From assembly GCA_029858255.1 (NCBI GenBank), contig JAOUFJ010000026.1, positions 1 to 36,517 on the forward strand: DNA of 36,517 bases, read 5' to 3'. The translations under genes were made by a program, and so were the position numbers. This stretch comes from a candidate division WOR-3 bacterium. GTDB taxonomy: Bacteria; Hydrothermota; Tepidihabitantia; SM23-42. Below, in pieces: positions 13,016 through 22,135 of this stretch. Each line of letters opens with the position of its first letter. Positions within the stretch are counted from its first letter, which is position 1. The notes beneath the pieces are model-generated. The model was not told the origin of the DNA. It saw only the letters and a program-made list of their open reading frames with translations, and did no database searches.

Positions 13016-14839
13016 GTGTTTTTTGGTGATGGGTCGGCACATATTTTGCTATTAGCAACTAATATGCGAACCGGAGACCGAAGGTCCTTACGCAGGCATG
13101 CACATATTGCCGTCATGGACAGCGATCGTGAATGCGTTGGGCTGCTGCTGAAGGAGTTGAGAAACTTGGGCTATAGAGCAGAGGCAGTCGAGCAGACCAA
13201 AACGTTGTTAAGGATGGTCAAAGATGATCTCATTGACGTCTTGATTCTCGCCGTTGATGCTTGGGGAGGTGGGCGTTTTGAGCTGATCCCTTTGATAAAG
13301 AGACTGAACAGATCGCTTCCTATTATTGTGACTTCTGGTGATGATTCATTGGAGACGGCCGGTAAGGTAAGGGAACAAGGTATCCTATTCTATGCAATCA
13401 AACCACTGGATATGCATGAGATTGAAATAGTTCTGAAGAAGGCATTAGCACGAGCGTCAATTTGTCAAAAGCCGATCACCCTGGTAAAACAAACACATGC
13501 AGGGAACGGACTCGAACATGACATTTTAAACATCAACGAAGCCAGTAAGATTCTGAAACTGAGCAGGAACACCTTAACAAAATTAGCCAAGCAAGGCGAC
13601 ATACCAGCATGCAGGATTGCGAACCGGTGGTACTTTATCAGGAATCAGATCTATGAATGGATGAGGATTAGGGCAGCTGGGAACCAATGTAATTATAGCA
13701 CACTGATCCTTGAAACAATGGATGAAGGGGTGGCGGTTGTTGACAGAAGACTCAGAATAATCAGCTGCAACAGTGCTTACCTCAAGGCACTGGATGTCCC
13801 CCGAGACCGTGTTATTGGGGAACCCTGCTACCGGGTCAGTCACCGCTCAGTCAGTCCCTGTGACGAGCCTATATGTCCTGTCCGGAAAGCCTTCAGAACG
13901 CAGCAGGCCGTAAAAGTCCTACATGTCAACTATGACAATGAAGGTAAGGAACGTTACTGTGATGTAGTTGCGCTGCCGATCAAGGATGCTAATGGCAAAA
14001 TCAATAGTGTGCTTGAGATTATTAGAGATAACACGGAAATATACAGCCTCAATAGACATCTCAATAGTGTAATGCGGTTTTTCGCACGCGAGTCAAAGGC
14101 GACGCTAGGTACAGTTATGATGAACATCAGTGCACTCGCTGATGAGAATTTGTCCACAGCAATTGAGAGACCAAAGCGGGATGAGATGCTCGCCAGTTCA
14201 TTATGCAACCTTAAGCTCATGCAAGACATGATAAGGAATTACATATTATCCTATCAAGCAGAAAACGGAAGACTGCAATGCAACAAGAGCATAGTTGATA
14301 TTGTTCATGACATAATTGAACCCGTCATATCCGAAACGATACCGTTTCTTCGCAAGAGGGCAATGTCAATCGACGCTGCTACTGGAAAGTTACGACCTGT
14401 CTTTTGTGACCTCGAACTCTTGAAGGTCGCATTCACTAATATGATTGCTGGTGTGGCGAAATATGCAATGAACACATCCAAGATTCGGTGTTCAACTGAA
14501 ACATATGAAGATTTAGATATTGTCGTGTCAGGTGTAGGTGTCTCAATCCCACATGAAAAATTTCAGGCTATTTCGGACGGCATTTTGGATGTCGAGCATA
14601 AGGAAATGAGCGATGCGGATATGGGACTGCACATCGCAAAAAGGATCGCTGAGATACATGGTGGTATGTTGAGCATTGAGACAGGATATATTATCGAAGA
14701 TAAACATGTCCCATTCGATGAATCTCGGCTGCATGACAGAAGTAACCTTTCAGGGAGAGTTAGTCAGACAGAATTTGTGAAATTTAGGTTGAGAATCCCA
14801 CATGTTGATGCACATTGGGAATACGGAGGTGACAAGTGA
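13016..14839 (+). CDS. Degenerate REC - helix-turn-helix - PAS - kinase-like regulator (probable pseudokinase)
   Basis: 607 aa from a GTG at 13016; an ATG at 13064 is an alternative and neither has a good ribosome site. The receiver-like domain (about 29-145) keeps the acidic pair, T106/S107 and K129, but Ala79 replaces the phosphoacceptor Asp. An excisionase-like helix-turn-helix follows (170-216, LNINEASKILKLSRNTLTKL). The PAS domain (228-340) has a C271/H276/C282/C287 set (GEPCYRVSHRSVSPCDEPIC). In the kinase-like region Arg358 stands where the phospho-His would be (FFARESKATLG), and the G1 box DxGxG is SGVGV. I infer a signalling protein that neither autophosphorylates nor is phosphorylated in the usual way. 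It could bind DNA or a partner in response to redox or metal state. It overlaps the next gene by 4 nt. Confidence 0.75.
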   Translation: MFFGDGSAHILLLATNMRTGDRRSLRRHAHIAVMDSDRECVGLLLKELRNLGYRAEAVEQTKTLLRMVKDDLIDVLILAVDAWGGGRFELIPLIKRLNRSLPIIVTSGDDSLETAGKVREQGILFYAIKPLDMHEIEIVLKKALARASICQKPITLVKQTHAGNGLEHDILNINEASKILKLSRNTLTKLAKQGDIPACRIANRWYFIRNQIYEWMRIRAAGNQCNYSTLILETMDEGVAVVDRRLRIISCNSAYLKALDVPRDRVIGEPCYRVSHRSVSPCDEPICPVRKAFRTQQAVKVLHVNYDNEGKERYCDVVALPIKDANGKINSVLEIIRDNTEIYSLNRHLNSVMRFFARESKATLGTVMMNISALADENLSTAIERPKRDEMLASSLCNLKLMQDMIRNYILSYQAENGRLQCNKSIVDIVHDIIEPVISETIPFLRKRAMSIDAATGKLRPVFCDLELLKVAFTNMIAGVAKYAMNTSKIRCSTETYEDLDIVVSGVGVSIPHEKFQAISDGILDVEHKEMSDADMGLHIAKRIAEIHGGMLSIETGYIIEDKHVPFDESRLHDRSNLSGRVSQTEFVKFRLRIPHVDAHWEYGGDK

Positions 14840-15228
14840 AGTCTAAGAGAGAAATTCTGATAGTGGACGATGATGTTGATTTCGTAGAGGCCACAAAAAT
14901 CGTTTTGGAGAAAAGTGGCTATCATGTTGAAACGTGCCTGTCTGCGGAGGCATGTCTTGAAAAATTGAAGACAATTGACCCCGATCTAATCATCATGGAC
15001 GTCATGATGGAAACCGATCATTCCGGATTTGACCTTTGCCGAGAAATCAAACGGAATTTGAAGACCAAAGATATCCCGGTTCTCATGTTGACCGCCGTGG
15101 AGGAGAAATATCCGATGAATTTTGAAAGTGCTGCCGGTGACGAAACCTGGCTGCCAGTTGACGGTTACATTGACAAACCAGTTGAGGCCGGTGTGCTGCT
15201 GGAACGTATTAATAAATTACTGAGTTAA
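14836..15228 (+). CDS. Single-domain response regulator receiver (CheY-like)
   Basis: 130 aa, one receiver domain: DDD at 11-13, phosphoacceptor D55 (LIIMDVMM), a Thr in PVLMLTAV and a Lys in YIDKPVE. An extra loop of about 15 residues ([17 protein letters not shown]) lies between the Thr and Lys segments. There is no output domain, so it must act through a partner. The GTG start overlaps the stop of the pseudokinase gene by 4 nt (GTGA), and the gene ends 10 nt before the redox genes begin. It is probably part of the same transcript. Confidence 0.85.
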   Translation: MKSKREILIVDDDVDFVEATKIVLEKSGYHVETCLSAEACLEKLKTIDPDLIIMDVMMETDHSGFDLCREIKRNLKTKDIPVLMLTAVEEKYPMNFESAAGDETWLPVDGYIDKPVEAGVLLERINKLLS

Positions 15229-15238
15229 ACCTGGCGTT

Positions 15239-16132
15239 ATGAGAGACAACGGTAAGACAGGCGCTACACTTGTGGTCGGTGGAGGCATAGGCGGTATCCA
15301 GGCTGCATTAGATCTTGCGGATTCTGGATTTAGAGTCTATCTGTTAGAGAAAAGCCCAAGCATTGGTGGCGTCATGGCTCAGTTGGATAAAACCTTTCCC
15401 ACTAATGATTGTTCAATGTGCATACTCGCGCCGAAACTGGTCACTGTTGCCAGGCATCCAAATATTACCGTCATTACCGATGGGGATATTGAGCAATTGT
15501 CCGGTGACGCGGGTGATTTCGTTGTTACGATAAGGAAAGAACCACGCTACGTTGATGAGGAGAAATGCACGGGGTGTGGACTCTGTATGCAGAACTGTCC
15601 CGTGCGCCAGATACTATATGATGAATCTCAACCCGAAGATCTGCGGCTTGATCCTGCTGAAGTCGCACAGATTGAGGCAATACTTCAGGATTACCGAGAT
15701 AGGAAAGGTGTTCTGATGCCCGTTCTTCAGGCCATCAATAATGCCTACAACTATTTTCCAAGAGAACTGCTTAAGTACATGGCACGTGAGCTGAAGATTC
15801 CACTGAGTTTGATCTACAACGTTGCTACGTTTTACAAGGCATTCAGCCTGAAAAAGCGGGGCAGGTATGTAATAAGAGTCTGCCAGGGAACGGCGTGCCA
15901 TGTTCGTGGTGCAAAGCGCGTCTTAGAGGAATTCGAACGTGTCCTGGGTATCGAGTCCGGTAATAATACGGATGATCTTCTGTTTACACTGGAAACTGTG
16001 AACTGCGTAGGTGCTTGTGCACTCGCACCAGTCATAATGGTCGGTGATGAGTATTTTGGTCAAATGACACCGGGAAAAGTGCAGACCGTCATTGACAAGT
16101 ATCACAAAGAAGGAAAAGGCTATGCCGAATAA
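15239..16132 (+). CDS. HdrA N-terminal half fused to NuoE-type [2Fe-2S] subunit
   Basis: 297 aa. Residues 1-123 equal the N-terminal part of HdrA: FAD loop GGGIGG 14-19, [24 protein letters not shown] (49-63) and the ferredoxin motif C110/C113/C116/C120. The HdrA sequence then stops and a full NuoE/HydC domain follows (about 135-290) with [2Fe-2S] ligands C215, C220, C256, C260. The missing remainder of this HdrA is found, fused to another domain, in the gene at 17984. Compared with the intact HdrA at 22132, the break lies just after CPV of the first ferredoxin. NuoE passes electrons from the NADH-oxidising NuoF. It lies 10 nt after the receiver gene and overlaps nuoF by 11 nt. Confidence 0.85.
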   Translation: MRDNGKTGATLVVGGGIGGIQAALDLADSGFRVYLLEKSPSIGGVMAQLDKTFPTNDCSMCILAPKLVTVARHPNITVITDGDIEQLSGDAGDFVVTIRKEPRYVDEEKCTGCGLCMQNCPVRQILYDESQPEDLRLDPAEVAQIEAILQDYRDRKGVLMPVLQAINNAYNYFPRELLKYMARELKIPLSLIYNVATFYKAFSLKKRGRYVIRVCQGTACHVRGAKRVLEEFERVLGIESGNNTDDLLFTLETVNCVGACALAPVIMVGDEYFGQMTPGKVQTVIDKYHKEGKGYAE

Positions 16133-17987
16133 CAGCGCTGACAATTACATCACCGCTAAACAGTCATCATTGCGGGTAAAGCGATACTGCATTAGTATTT
16201 GCGGCGGTACAGGATGCCACGCGTACAAGTGTGAAAAGGTTAGTGAAGCGTTTGTTGAGGAAATAAAAAGAAGGCAGGTAGAAGCTGATATTGAAGTCAA
16301 GACCACGGGCTGTCACGGATTTTGTGAGAGGGGTCCGATTGTCGTCATATATCCTGATCACACTTTCTATCAGAGGGTAAAACCCGAGGACGCGTCACTT
16401 GTCATTGAAAGCCTTCTGAACGGCAAGAAAGTCGTCGAGCATTTGCTGTACGTTGATCCAATCACGCAAGAGAGGGTGACGAGTGTCGATGAAGTATCAT
16501 TCTATAAGAAGCAGTGCCGATTGATCCTTGGTAACAACGGTAAGGTGGATCCGGAGAAAATCGAGGATTACCTTGCCGTTGACGGCTATAATGCGCTCAG
16601 ATCGGTGCTGTTCGGCATGGCTCCAAAGGCTGTGGTTGATGAGATGAAGAAATCTGGCTTGCGTGGGCGTGGCGGTGCTGGTTTCTTAACCGGCCAGAAA
16701 TGGGAGATCTGCAGGCGCGCAGATGGTGAAACAAAGTATATCGTATGCAATGCTGATGAAGGTGATCCCGGCGCCTACATGGATCGAAGCGTCTTAGAAG
16801 GCAACCCCCATAGTGTATTAGAAGGAATGGCCATAGGTGCCTATGCAATCGGCGCAGAAGAAGGGATCGTCTACGTGCGTACCGAGTATCCTCTGGCAAT
16901 AAAGAATCTTCGGACGGCTATTAAACAGGCCCAGCAAGCCAATTTTCTTGGCGACGATATACTAGGTAGTGGATTCAACTTTTCGGTGCGGATATGTCAG
17001 GGCGCTGGTGCTTTTGTCTGTGGTGAAGAGACGGCTCTGATAGCGTCTATTGAAGGTGAACGTTCACCAGAACCCAGGGTCAGGCCGCCGTATCCTGCTG
17101 AAAGCGGTCTCTGGGGTCATCCGACGAATATCAACAATGTCGAAACGTGGGCTAGCGTGCCGCTTATCATCAACAGAGGGGCAGCGTGGTACGCTGCCAT
17201 CGGGACCGAGAAGAGCAAGGGTACTAAGATATTCTCATTGGTTGGAAAGGTGAATAATACCGGTCTGGTCGAAGTGCCGATGGGGATTGCACTACGGGAA
17301 ATCATTTATGATATAGGTGGGGGTATTCCACATAATAAGAAATTCAAGGCCGTGCAGACAGGGGGACCATCGGGTGGATGTGTTCCGGCGAGTCTTCTTG
17401 ATCTTCCCGTTGATTATGAAAGCCTGACCGCGGTTGGTTCAATGATGGGCTCGGGGGGAATGGTGGTCATGGATGAGGATACGTGCATGGTTGATGTGGC
17501 AAAATACTTCCTCAATTTTCTGAAGGACGAATCATGCGGCAAGTGCACTTCGTGCAGGGAGGGCATAGCGCAGATGTATGACATAGTTCTTCGCATAACC
17601 CAGGGCAAAGGTCAAGATGATGATATCGTGCTGCTCGAGAGTCTTGGCCAGATCGTCCAGGCCGCTTCGATGTGTGGGTTCGGTCAAACGGCTGCAAACC
17701 CAGTGGTATCAACGATAAGGTATTTCCGAGATGAATACAAGGCTCATATCCAAGAGAGACGCTGTCCGGCGTTGGTATGCAAGGATTTAATTTCTTACAC
17801 AATTGATCCAGAAAGATGCGGAGGCTGTGTGGTATGTGCAAAGGCTTGCCCGTGCGGGGCTATAATCGGGGAGCCGAAGAAAGTACACAAAATAGACCAG
17901 AAAAAATGCATAAAGTGCGGCATCTGCCATACCAGCTGTCCGCCCAAGTTTAGAGCCGTCAGCATCGTGTCACCGGTGATATCATGA
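16122..17987 (+). CDS. NuoF/HydB-type NAD(H)-binding flavoprotein
   Basis: 621 aa from ATG 16122 (the frame extends 5' but AAGGAAAAGG precedes this ATG). Domains: an N-terminal thioredoxin-like [2Fe-2S] domain (C27, C32, C64, C68), the NuoF core with GRGGAGF for [32 protein letters not shown] and the [4Fe-4S] site [11 protein letters not shown], then two C-terminal ferredoxin motifs ([24 protein letters not shown]). This layout matches HydB of bifurcating [FeFe]-hydrogenases and soluble NADH-oxidising modules. It should oxidise NADH or reduce NAD+ in the cytoplasm and exchange electrons with the fused NuoE and NuoG-like domains of its two neighbours. It overlaps both neighbouring genes, so expression is probably coupled. 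Confidence 0.9.
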   Translation: MPNNSADNYITAKQSSLRVKRYCISICGGTGCHAYKCEKVSEAFVEEIKRRQVEADIEVKTTGCHGFCERGPIVVIYPDHTFYQRVKPEDASLVIESLLNGKKVVEHLLYVDPITQERVTSVDEVSFYKKQCRLILGNNGKVDPEKIEDYLAVDGYNALRSVLFGMAPKAVVDEMKKSGLRGRGGAGFLTGQKWEICRRADGETKYIVCNADEGDPGAYMDRSVLEGNPHSVLEGMAIGAYAIGAEEGIVYVRTEYPLAIKNLRTAIKQAQQANFLGDDILGSGFNFSVRICQGAGAFVCGEETALIASIEGERSPEPRVRPPYPAESGLWGHPTNINNVETWASVPLIINRGAAWYAAIGTEKSKGTKIFSLVGKVNNTGLVEVPMGIALREIIYDIGGGIPHNKKFKAVQTGGPSGGCVPASLLDLPVDYESLTAVGSMMGSGGMVVMDEDTCMVDVAKYFLNFLKDESCGKCTSCREGIAQMYDIVLRITQGKGQDDDIVLLESLGQIVQAASMCGFGQTAANPVVSTIRYFRDEYKAHIQERRCPALVCKDLISYTIDPERCGGCVVCAKACPCGAIIGEPKKVHKIDQKKCIKCGICHTSCPPKFRAVSIVSPVIS

Positions 17988-20900
17988 AAAAACGCAGGAG
18001 CATAAAGAAGAAAATGGGAGATGGACTGCAGGATTCCAAGAAAGAAAGCGCGCTCGTTTCTTTGCTAATCGATGGTATTCCGGTGAAGGTGGAGCCAGGT
18101 ACGACGATACTTCAGGCCGCGAGTGCAGTCAATATCAAGATCCCAACACTCTGTTATCACGAAGCCCTAAGCCCCTATGGCGCCTGTCGGTTATGCGTCG
18201 TTGAAATCAAGAAAAATGGGTGGCGCAAAATCCAGGCCTCCTGTGTCTGCCGTGCTGAAGAGGGTTGCGAGGTACAAACGTCGACGCCCGAGTTGGATAA
18301 TATTCGAAGGATGATGATTGAACTCATCATGGCGCGTGCCCCTGAGTCCAAGAGAGTACAGGATATGGCAGAAAGGCTTGGTGTTAGTCAAACGCGTTTT
18401 ACGCCGAGAAATGATGACTGCATACTCTGCGGACTATGTGTGAGAATGTGCAGCGAGCGCATGGGGCAAAGTGTCATCGGATTTGCCGGTCGTGGCGACA
18501 AGCGAAAGATTTCAACGCCTTTTGATATTCAGTCAGAGAGATGCTTAGTGTGCGGAGCGTGTTTCTCTATTTGCCCCTGTGCCTCTGATAGTCTAAGGAA
18601 ATTGAGCAATAGACCGCCAAGGCCCTTGTATGATGAATTTGACCAGGGACTACGGCAAAGATCAGTGATCCGCATTCCTTTTCCACAAGCCGTGCCGAAC
18701 GCAGCGATCATTGACAAAGAGCACTGTGTACACTTCTTGGATGATAAGTGCAAGATTTGCCAGGATTTGTGCGAGGCGAAAGCGATCGACTTCGGGCAGG
18801 TGGACAAGCTGATTGATCTACGTGTGGGGTCGATCATAGTTTCCAGCGGTTCTGATGTACATAAAGGTAAGATGAAGCGCGAATTCGGTTATGGCAGGTA
18901 TGACAATGTCGTAACCTCCATTGAATTCGAGAGAATACTTTCCGCGTCAGGGCCATTCCACGGTCATGTTCTAAGACCTGGAGACAAGAAAGAGCCTAGA
19001 CGAATTGCCTTTGTGCAGTGTGTAGGTTCGAGGGACGAGGCGCATGACTACTGTTCGTCTGTATGTTGCATGTATGCTACAAAAGAAGCGATCATTGCCA
19101 AAGAGCATGCACCTCACCTTGATTGCACGATATTCTGCATGGATATCAGGGCATTCGGCAAAGGGTTTGATGAATACTATGAGAAGGCGATGAAGAGTGG
19201 TATTCGTTACATACACTGCCGACCTGCATCAATTGATGAAGTGCCCGGTACCAAGAATATAATTATCAAATACTCTGATGAGTGTGAAAAAACCGTGCTT
19301 AAAGAGTACGACTTAGTTGTTTTGTCATGTGGCTTGGAACCATCGCGGTACTTAGCGAATTTGGCCGAACGACTTGATATTAGCGTGAACAAGAGAGGTT
19401 TTTTTAAGACCGCTACATTCAGTCCGGTGGAATCGAGCAGGGAAGGCATATTTGTCTGCGGACCGTGCACCGAGCCTAAAGATATACCGGAGACCGTCAC
19501 TCAATCTTCGGCCGCTGCGGCAAAAGCAATGGAATTATTGAAGGACGTGCGCGGCACGATGATAACGGCGAAGCAGTATCCGCCCGAGTTGCCAGTGCAT
19601 GATCAGGAGCCAAGGATCGGGGTTTTTGTTTGTCACTGCGGTATAAACATCGGCGGTTATGTTGATGTGCCACAGGTCTTGGAGTACACGAGGAGCCTGT
19701 CTAAGGTTGTTTATGCTGAAAGCAATCTCTATACATGTTCTCAGGATAGTCAGAAAAGAATGATCGAGTTGATTGGGCAACACAAGCTCAATCGTATTGT
19801 CGTTGCTTCCTGCACGCCCCGAACGCACGAGCCGCTCTTCCGCGAAACCGTGCGGGAGGCAGGTCTAAATCCGTATCTTTTTGAGATGGCAAACATTCGT
19901 GATCAGTGTTCGTGGATTCATATGAACGACCCACTGGCTGCTACCCGGAAAGCCAAGGATCTCGTCAGGATGGCAGTTGCCAAAGCGGGTGCGCTTGCCG
20001 CGCTTAAGCGCGTTGAGATCAAAGTTATACAGAAGGCGCTGGTAATAGGCGGCGGGGTCGCCGGGATGGCTGCAAGTTTATCTCTGGCAAGGCAAGGATT
20101 CGAGGTTATCTTGGTTGAAAAGGAACATGAACTCGGCGGCAACACCAGGCACATCTATTATACGATTGAGGAAAACGGTGTTCAGGATTTTCTCAAGAAA
20201 ATGGTAAAGGAAGTCTATGAAAATGATTCGATCAGGGTGTACACAAAAGCAAATGTGGAATCGGTTTCCGGTTTTGTTGGCAATTATGTCAGTGAGATCA
20301 TTGTCGAAAATGGGTCAAGAGTAATATGCGAACACGGTGTAATTATCGTAGCAACCGGCGCACAGGAATTTACGCCAGATGAGTATCTATATGGACAGGA
20401 CGATAGAGTCGTTACGCAACGCGAATTGGAGGAAATGATCGCTGATCGTGATCCTGCTATGTCGGAGGTCAAATCTGTTGTGATGATACAATGTGTTGGG
20501 TCAAGGGACGATGCTCATCTCTATTGCAGTAGAAGGTGTTGTTCGCAGGCTATGAAGAACTCACTGAGACTTCTTGAGATGAATCCGAATGTCAAGATCT
20601 ATGTTTTGTACCGCGATGTGAGGACGTATGGTTTCAAAGAGGAATTCTATACGGAGGCGCGCGAAAAAGGCGTTTTGTTCATACGTTTCGATAGTTCCAA
20701 TCGACCTGCGGTTCATGGCAATAATGGGTCTTTGAAAGTTGTGGCATTTGAATCCCTGATGCAAAGGAATATTGAAATCAAACCCGACCTTCTTGTGTTG
20801 TCGGCGGGTATCGTTCCGAACACAGATAACAAACGAATTGCGAAAATGCTCAAAGTACCACTGAATAGTGACGGTTACTTTCTCGAAGCGCACGTCAAAT

Positions 20901-21286
20901 TAAGACCGGTAGATTTCGCCACCGAAGGCGTTTTCGTTGCCGGTCTCGCCCATAGTCCTAAGTTCATCATTGAGGCAATAGCTCAAGCAGAGGCTTCAGC
21001 AGCGCGAGCCGCAACGATCCTTGCAAATGACAAGTACTACGCTGAAGCGACGATCTCACACGTTAACGAGGAACTCTGCGTTGGCTGCGGATTGTGCAGC
21101 AACCTGTGTCCATATGAAGCAATTGAGATCAAAGTGAAGGAAGGGAAACGTGTCTCAGAAGTCAACGAGGCTCTGTGCAAAGGCTGTGGTACATGCGTCG
21201 CCGCCTGCGCTTCCGGGGCGATGGATCAATATGGATTTACGAAAAGGCAGATACTGGGCATGATCAGTACACTAAGGGAGTGGTAA
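17984..21286 (+). CDS. NuoG/HydA-type ferredoxin domain fused to the C-terminal part of HdrA
   Basis: 1100 aa. Residues 22-205 match the N-terminus of NuoG/HydA: [2Fe-2S] ligands C57, C68, C71, C87, then [4Fe-4S] motifs C146/149/152/156 and C187/190/193/197; the His-ligated cluster motif is absent. From about 215 (YDEFDQGLRQRSVIRIPFPQ) it aligns with residues 139 onward of the intact HdrA, including C248/C256/C259/C263, the second half of the first FAD domain, the CHCG Cys-rich module near 550, a full second FAD domain (ALVIGGGVAGMAASLSLARQ) and two C-terminal ferredoxin motifs. The first FAD domain lacks its own GxGxxG, which is on the gene at 15239. No H-cluster or molybdopterin domain is present. 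The two proteins probably assemble one HdrA-like flavin site. Confidence 0.85.
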   Translation: MKKRRSIKKKMGDGLQDSKKESALVSLLIDGIPVKVEPGTTILQAASAVNIKIPTLCYHEALSPYGACRLCVVEIKKNGWRKIQASCVCRAEEGCEVQTSTPELDNIRRMMIELIMARAPESKRVQDMAERLGVSQTRFTPRNDDCILCGLCVRMCSERMGQSVIGFAGRGDKRKISTPFDIQSERCLVCGACFSICPCASDSLRKLSNRPPRPLYDEFDQGLRQRSVIRIPFPQAVPNAAIIDKEHCVHFLDDKCKICQDLCEAKAIDFGQVDKLIDLRVGSIIVSSGSDVHKGKMKREFGYGRYDNVVTSIEFERILSASGPFHGHVLRPGDKKEPRRIAFVQCVGSRDEAHDYCSSVCCMYATKEAIIAKEHAPHLDCTIFCMDIRAFGKGFDEYYEKAMKSGIRYIHCRPASIDEVPGTKNIIIKYSDECEKTVLKEYDLVVLSCGLEPSRYLANLAERLDISVNKRGFFKTATFSPVESSREGIFVCGPCTEPKDIPETVTQSSAAAAKAMELLKDVRGTMITAKQYPPELPVHDQEPRIGVFVCHCGINIGGYVDVPQVLEYTRSLSKVVYAESNLYTCSQDSQKRMIELIGQHKLNRIVVASCTPRTHEPLFRETVREAGLNPYLFEMANIRDQCSWIHMNDPLAATRKAKDLVRMAVAKAGALAALKRVEIKVIQKALVIGGGVAGMAASLSLARQGFEVILVEKEHELGGNTRHIYYTIEENGVQDFLKKMVKEVYENDSIRVYTKANVESVSGFVGNYVSEIIVENGSRVICEHGVIIVATGAQEFTPDEYLYGQDDRVVTQRELEEMIADRDPAMSEVKSVVMIQCVGSRDDAHLYCSRRCCSQAMKNSLRLLEMNPNVKIYVLYRDVRTYGFKEEFYTEAREKGVLFIRFDSSNRPAVHGNNGSLKVVAFESLMQRNIEIKPDLLVLSAGIVPNTDNKRIAKMLKVPLNSDGYFLEAHVKLRPVDFATEGVFVAGLAHSPKFIIEAIAQAEASAARAATILANDKYYAEATISHVNEELCVGCGLCSNLCPYEAIEIKVKEGKRVSEVNEALCKGCGTCVAACASGAMDQYGFTKRQILGMISTLREW

Positions 21287-21702
21287 TGGAAGATTTTCAA
21301 CCGAAGATAATAATATTCTGCTGTAACTGGTGTTCGTACGCCGGTGCCGATCTGGCAGGCGTTTCACGTTTACAGATTGACCCTAACTTTCGGGTAATAA
21401 GGACAATGTGCTCAGGGCGAATTGAACCGGAGTTCATTTTGAGCGCGTTTGAAAAAGGAGCCGATGGTGTTATGATAACAGGCTGTCATCCTGGAGATTG
21501 TCACTATATTAACGGTAATTACAAAACACTCAGAAGGTATCATTTCATGAAAGTGCTTCTGGAAGAATTGGGTATCGATACAAGACGCATTGGATTGAAG
21601 TTCATCTCGGCAGGTGAAGGCATTGAATTTCAGAAGACGGTCAATAATTTTGTTGACCAGGTGAGGCAATTAGGCCCGAATCATTATGGACATAAGGAGT
21701 AG
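21286..21702 (+). CDS. mvhD: MvhD-type [2Fe-2S] electron-transfer subunit (copy 1)
   Basis: 138 aa from ATG 21286, preceded by AAGGGAG and overlapping the previous stop by 1 nt. MvhD signature: CCNWCSYAGADLAGVSR, then MCSGR, then GCHPGDCHYINGNY, supplying the cysteines of its [2Fe-2S] cluster. MvhD links an electron donor module to HdrA in heterodisulfide reductase complexes. It is clearly paralogous to the copy at 25246. Its place directly after the split-HdrA gene suggests that each HdrA has its own MvhD. Confidence 0.9.
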   Translation: MEDFQPKIIIFCCNWCSYAGADLAGVSRLQIDPNFRVIRTMCSGRIEPEFILSAFEKGADGVMITGCHPGDCHYINGNYKTLRRYHFMKVLLEELGIDTRRIGLKFISAGEGIEFQKTVNNFVDQVRQLGPNHYGHKE

Positions 21703-21706
21703 TACC

Positions 21707-22135
21707 ATGAGCGAAGAACAGGTCATAAATGTTAGTGAGCTGGATGCGAAATTCGCCGATGAGGTCATTTCGTACCCAGGTGGCGAGCATCTAAGGAAAT
21801 GCTTCGCCTGCGGGACGTGCACAGCAGGGTGTCCGGTCAGCGAGATCGATGAGAACTACAGTCCGAGGCGTTTAATACGTCAGATTTTGTTCGGTATGCG
21901 TAAAGAAGTGTTGACTTCCCCTGCAATCTGGTACTGCCTCGTCTGTTATCGGTGCTTTGCTCATTGTCCTCAGAACGTCAACTTCCCAGATTTGATGCAG
22001 GTGCTTCGTTACATCGCCATTCGAGAAAAATATGCGGCACCGGATATTGTCGAACGGATAAGTGAGATTGACAAACGTGTGCAGATATTACGGCATGACT
22101 TAATAAAATATGATGTTACAAAACAAGAGCATTGA
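21707..22135 (+). CDS. hdrC: HdrC-type bis-[4Fe-4S] subunit
   Basis: 142 aa from ATG 21707, with AAGGAG 8 nt upstream. Two [4Fe-4S] motifs are visible: CFACGTCTAGCPVSE and CLVCYRCFAHCPQNV, in the helical scaffold typical of HdrC (YSPRRLIRQILFGMRKEVLT, then a C-terminal helix). HdrC normally carries electrons from HdrA to HdrB, which holds the heterodisulfide-cleaving CCG clusters. No HdrB is encoded anywhere in the window, so its partner here is unknown. It sits between the two HdrA systems. Confidence 0.85.
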   Translation: MSEEQVINVSELDAKFADEVISYPGGEHLRKCFACGTCTAGCPVSEIDENYSPRRLIRQILFGMRKEVLTSPAIWYCLVCYRCFAHCPQNVNFPDLMQVLRYIAIREKYAAPDIVERISEIDKRVQILRHDLIKYDVTKQEH

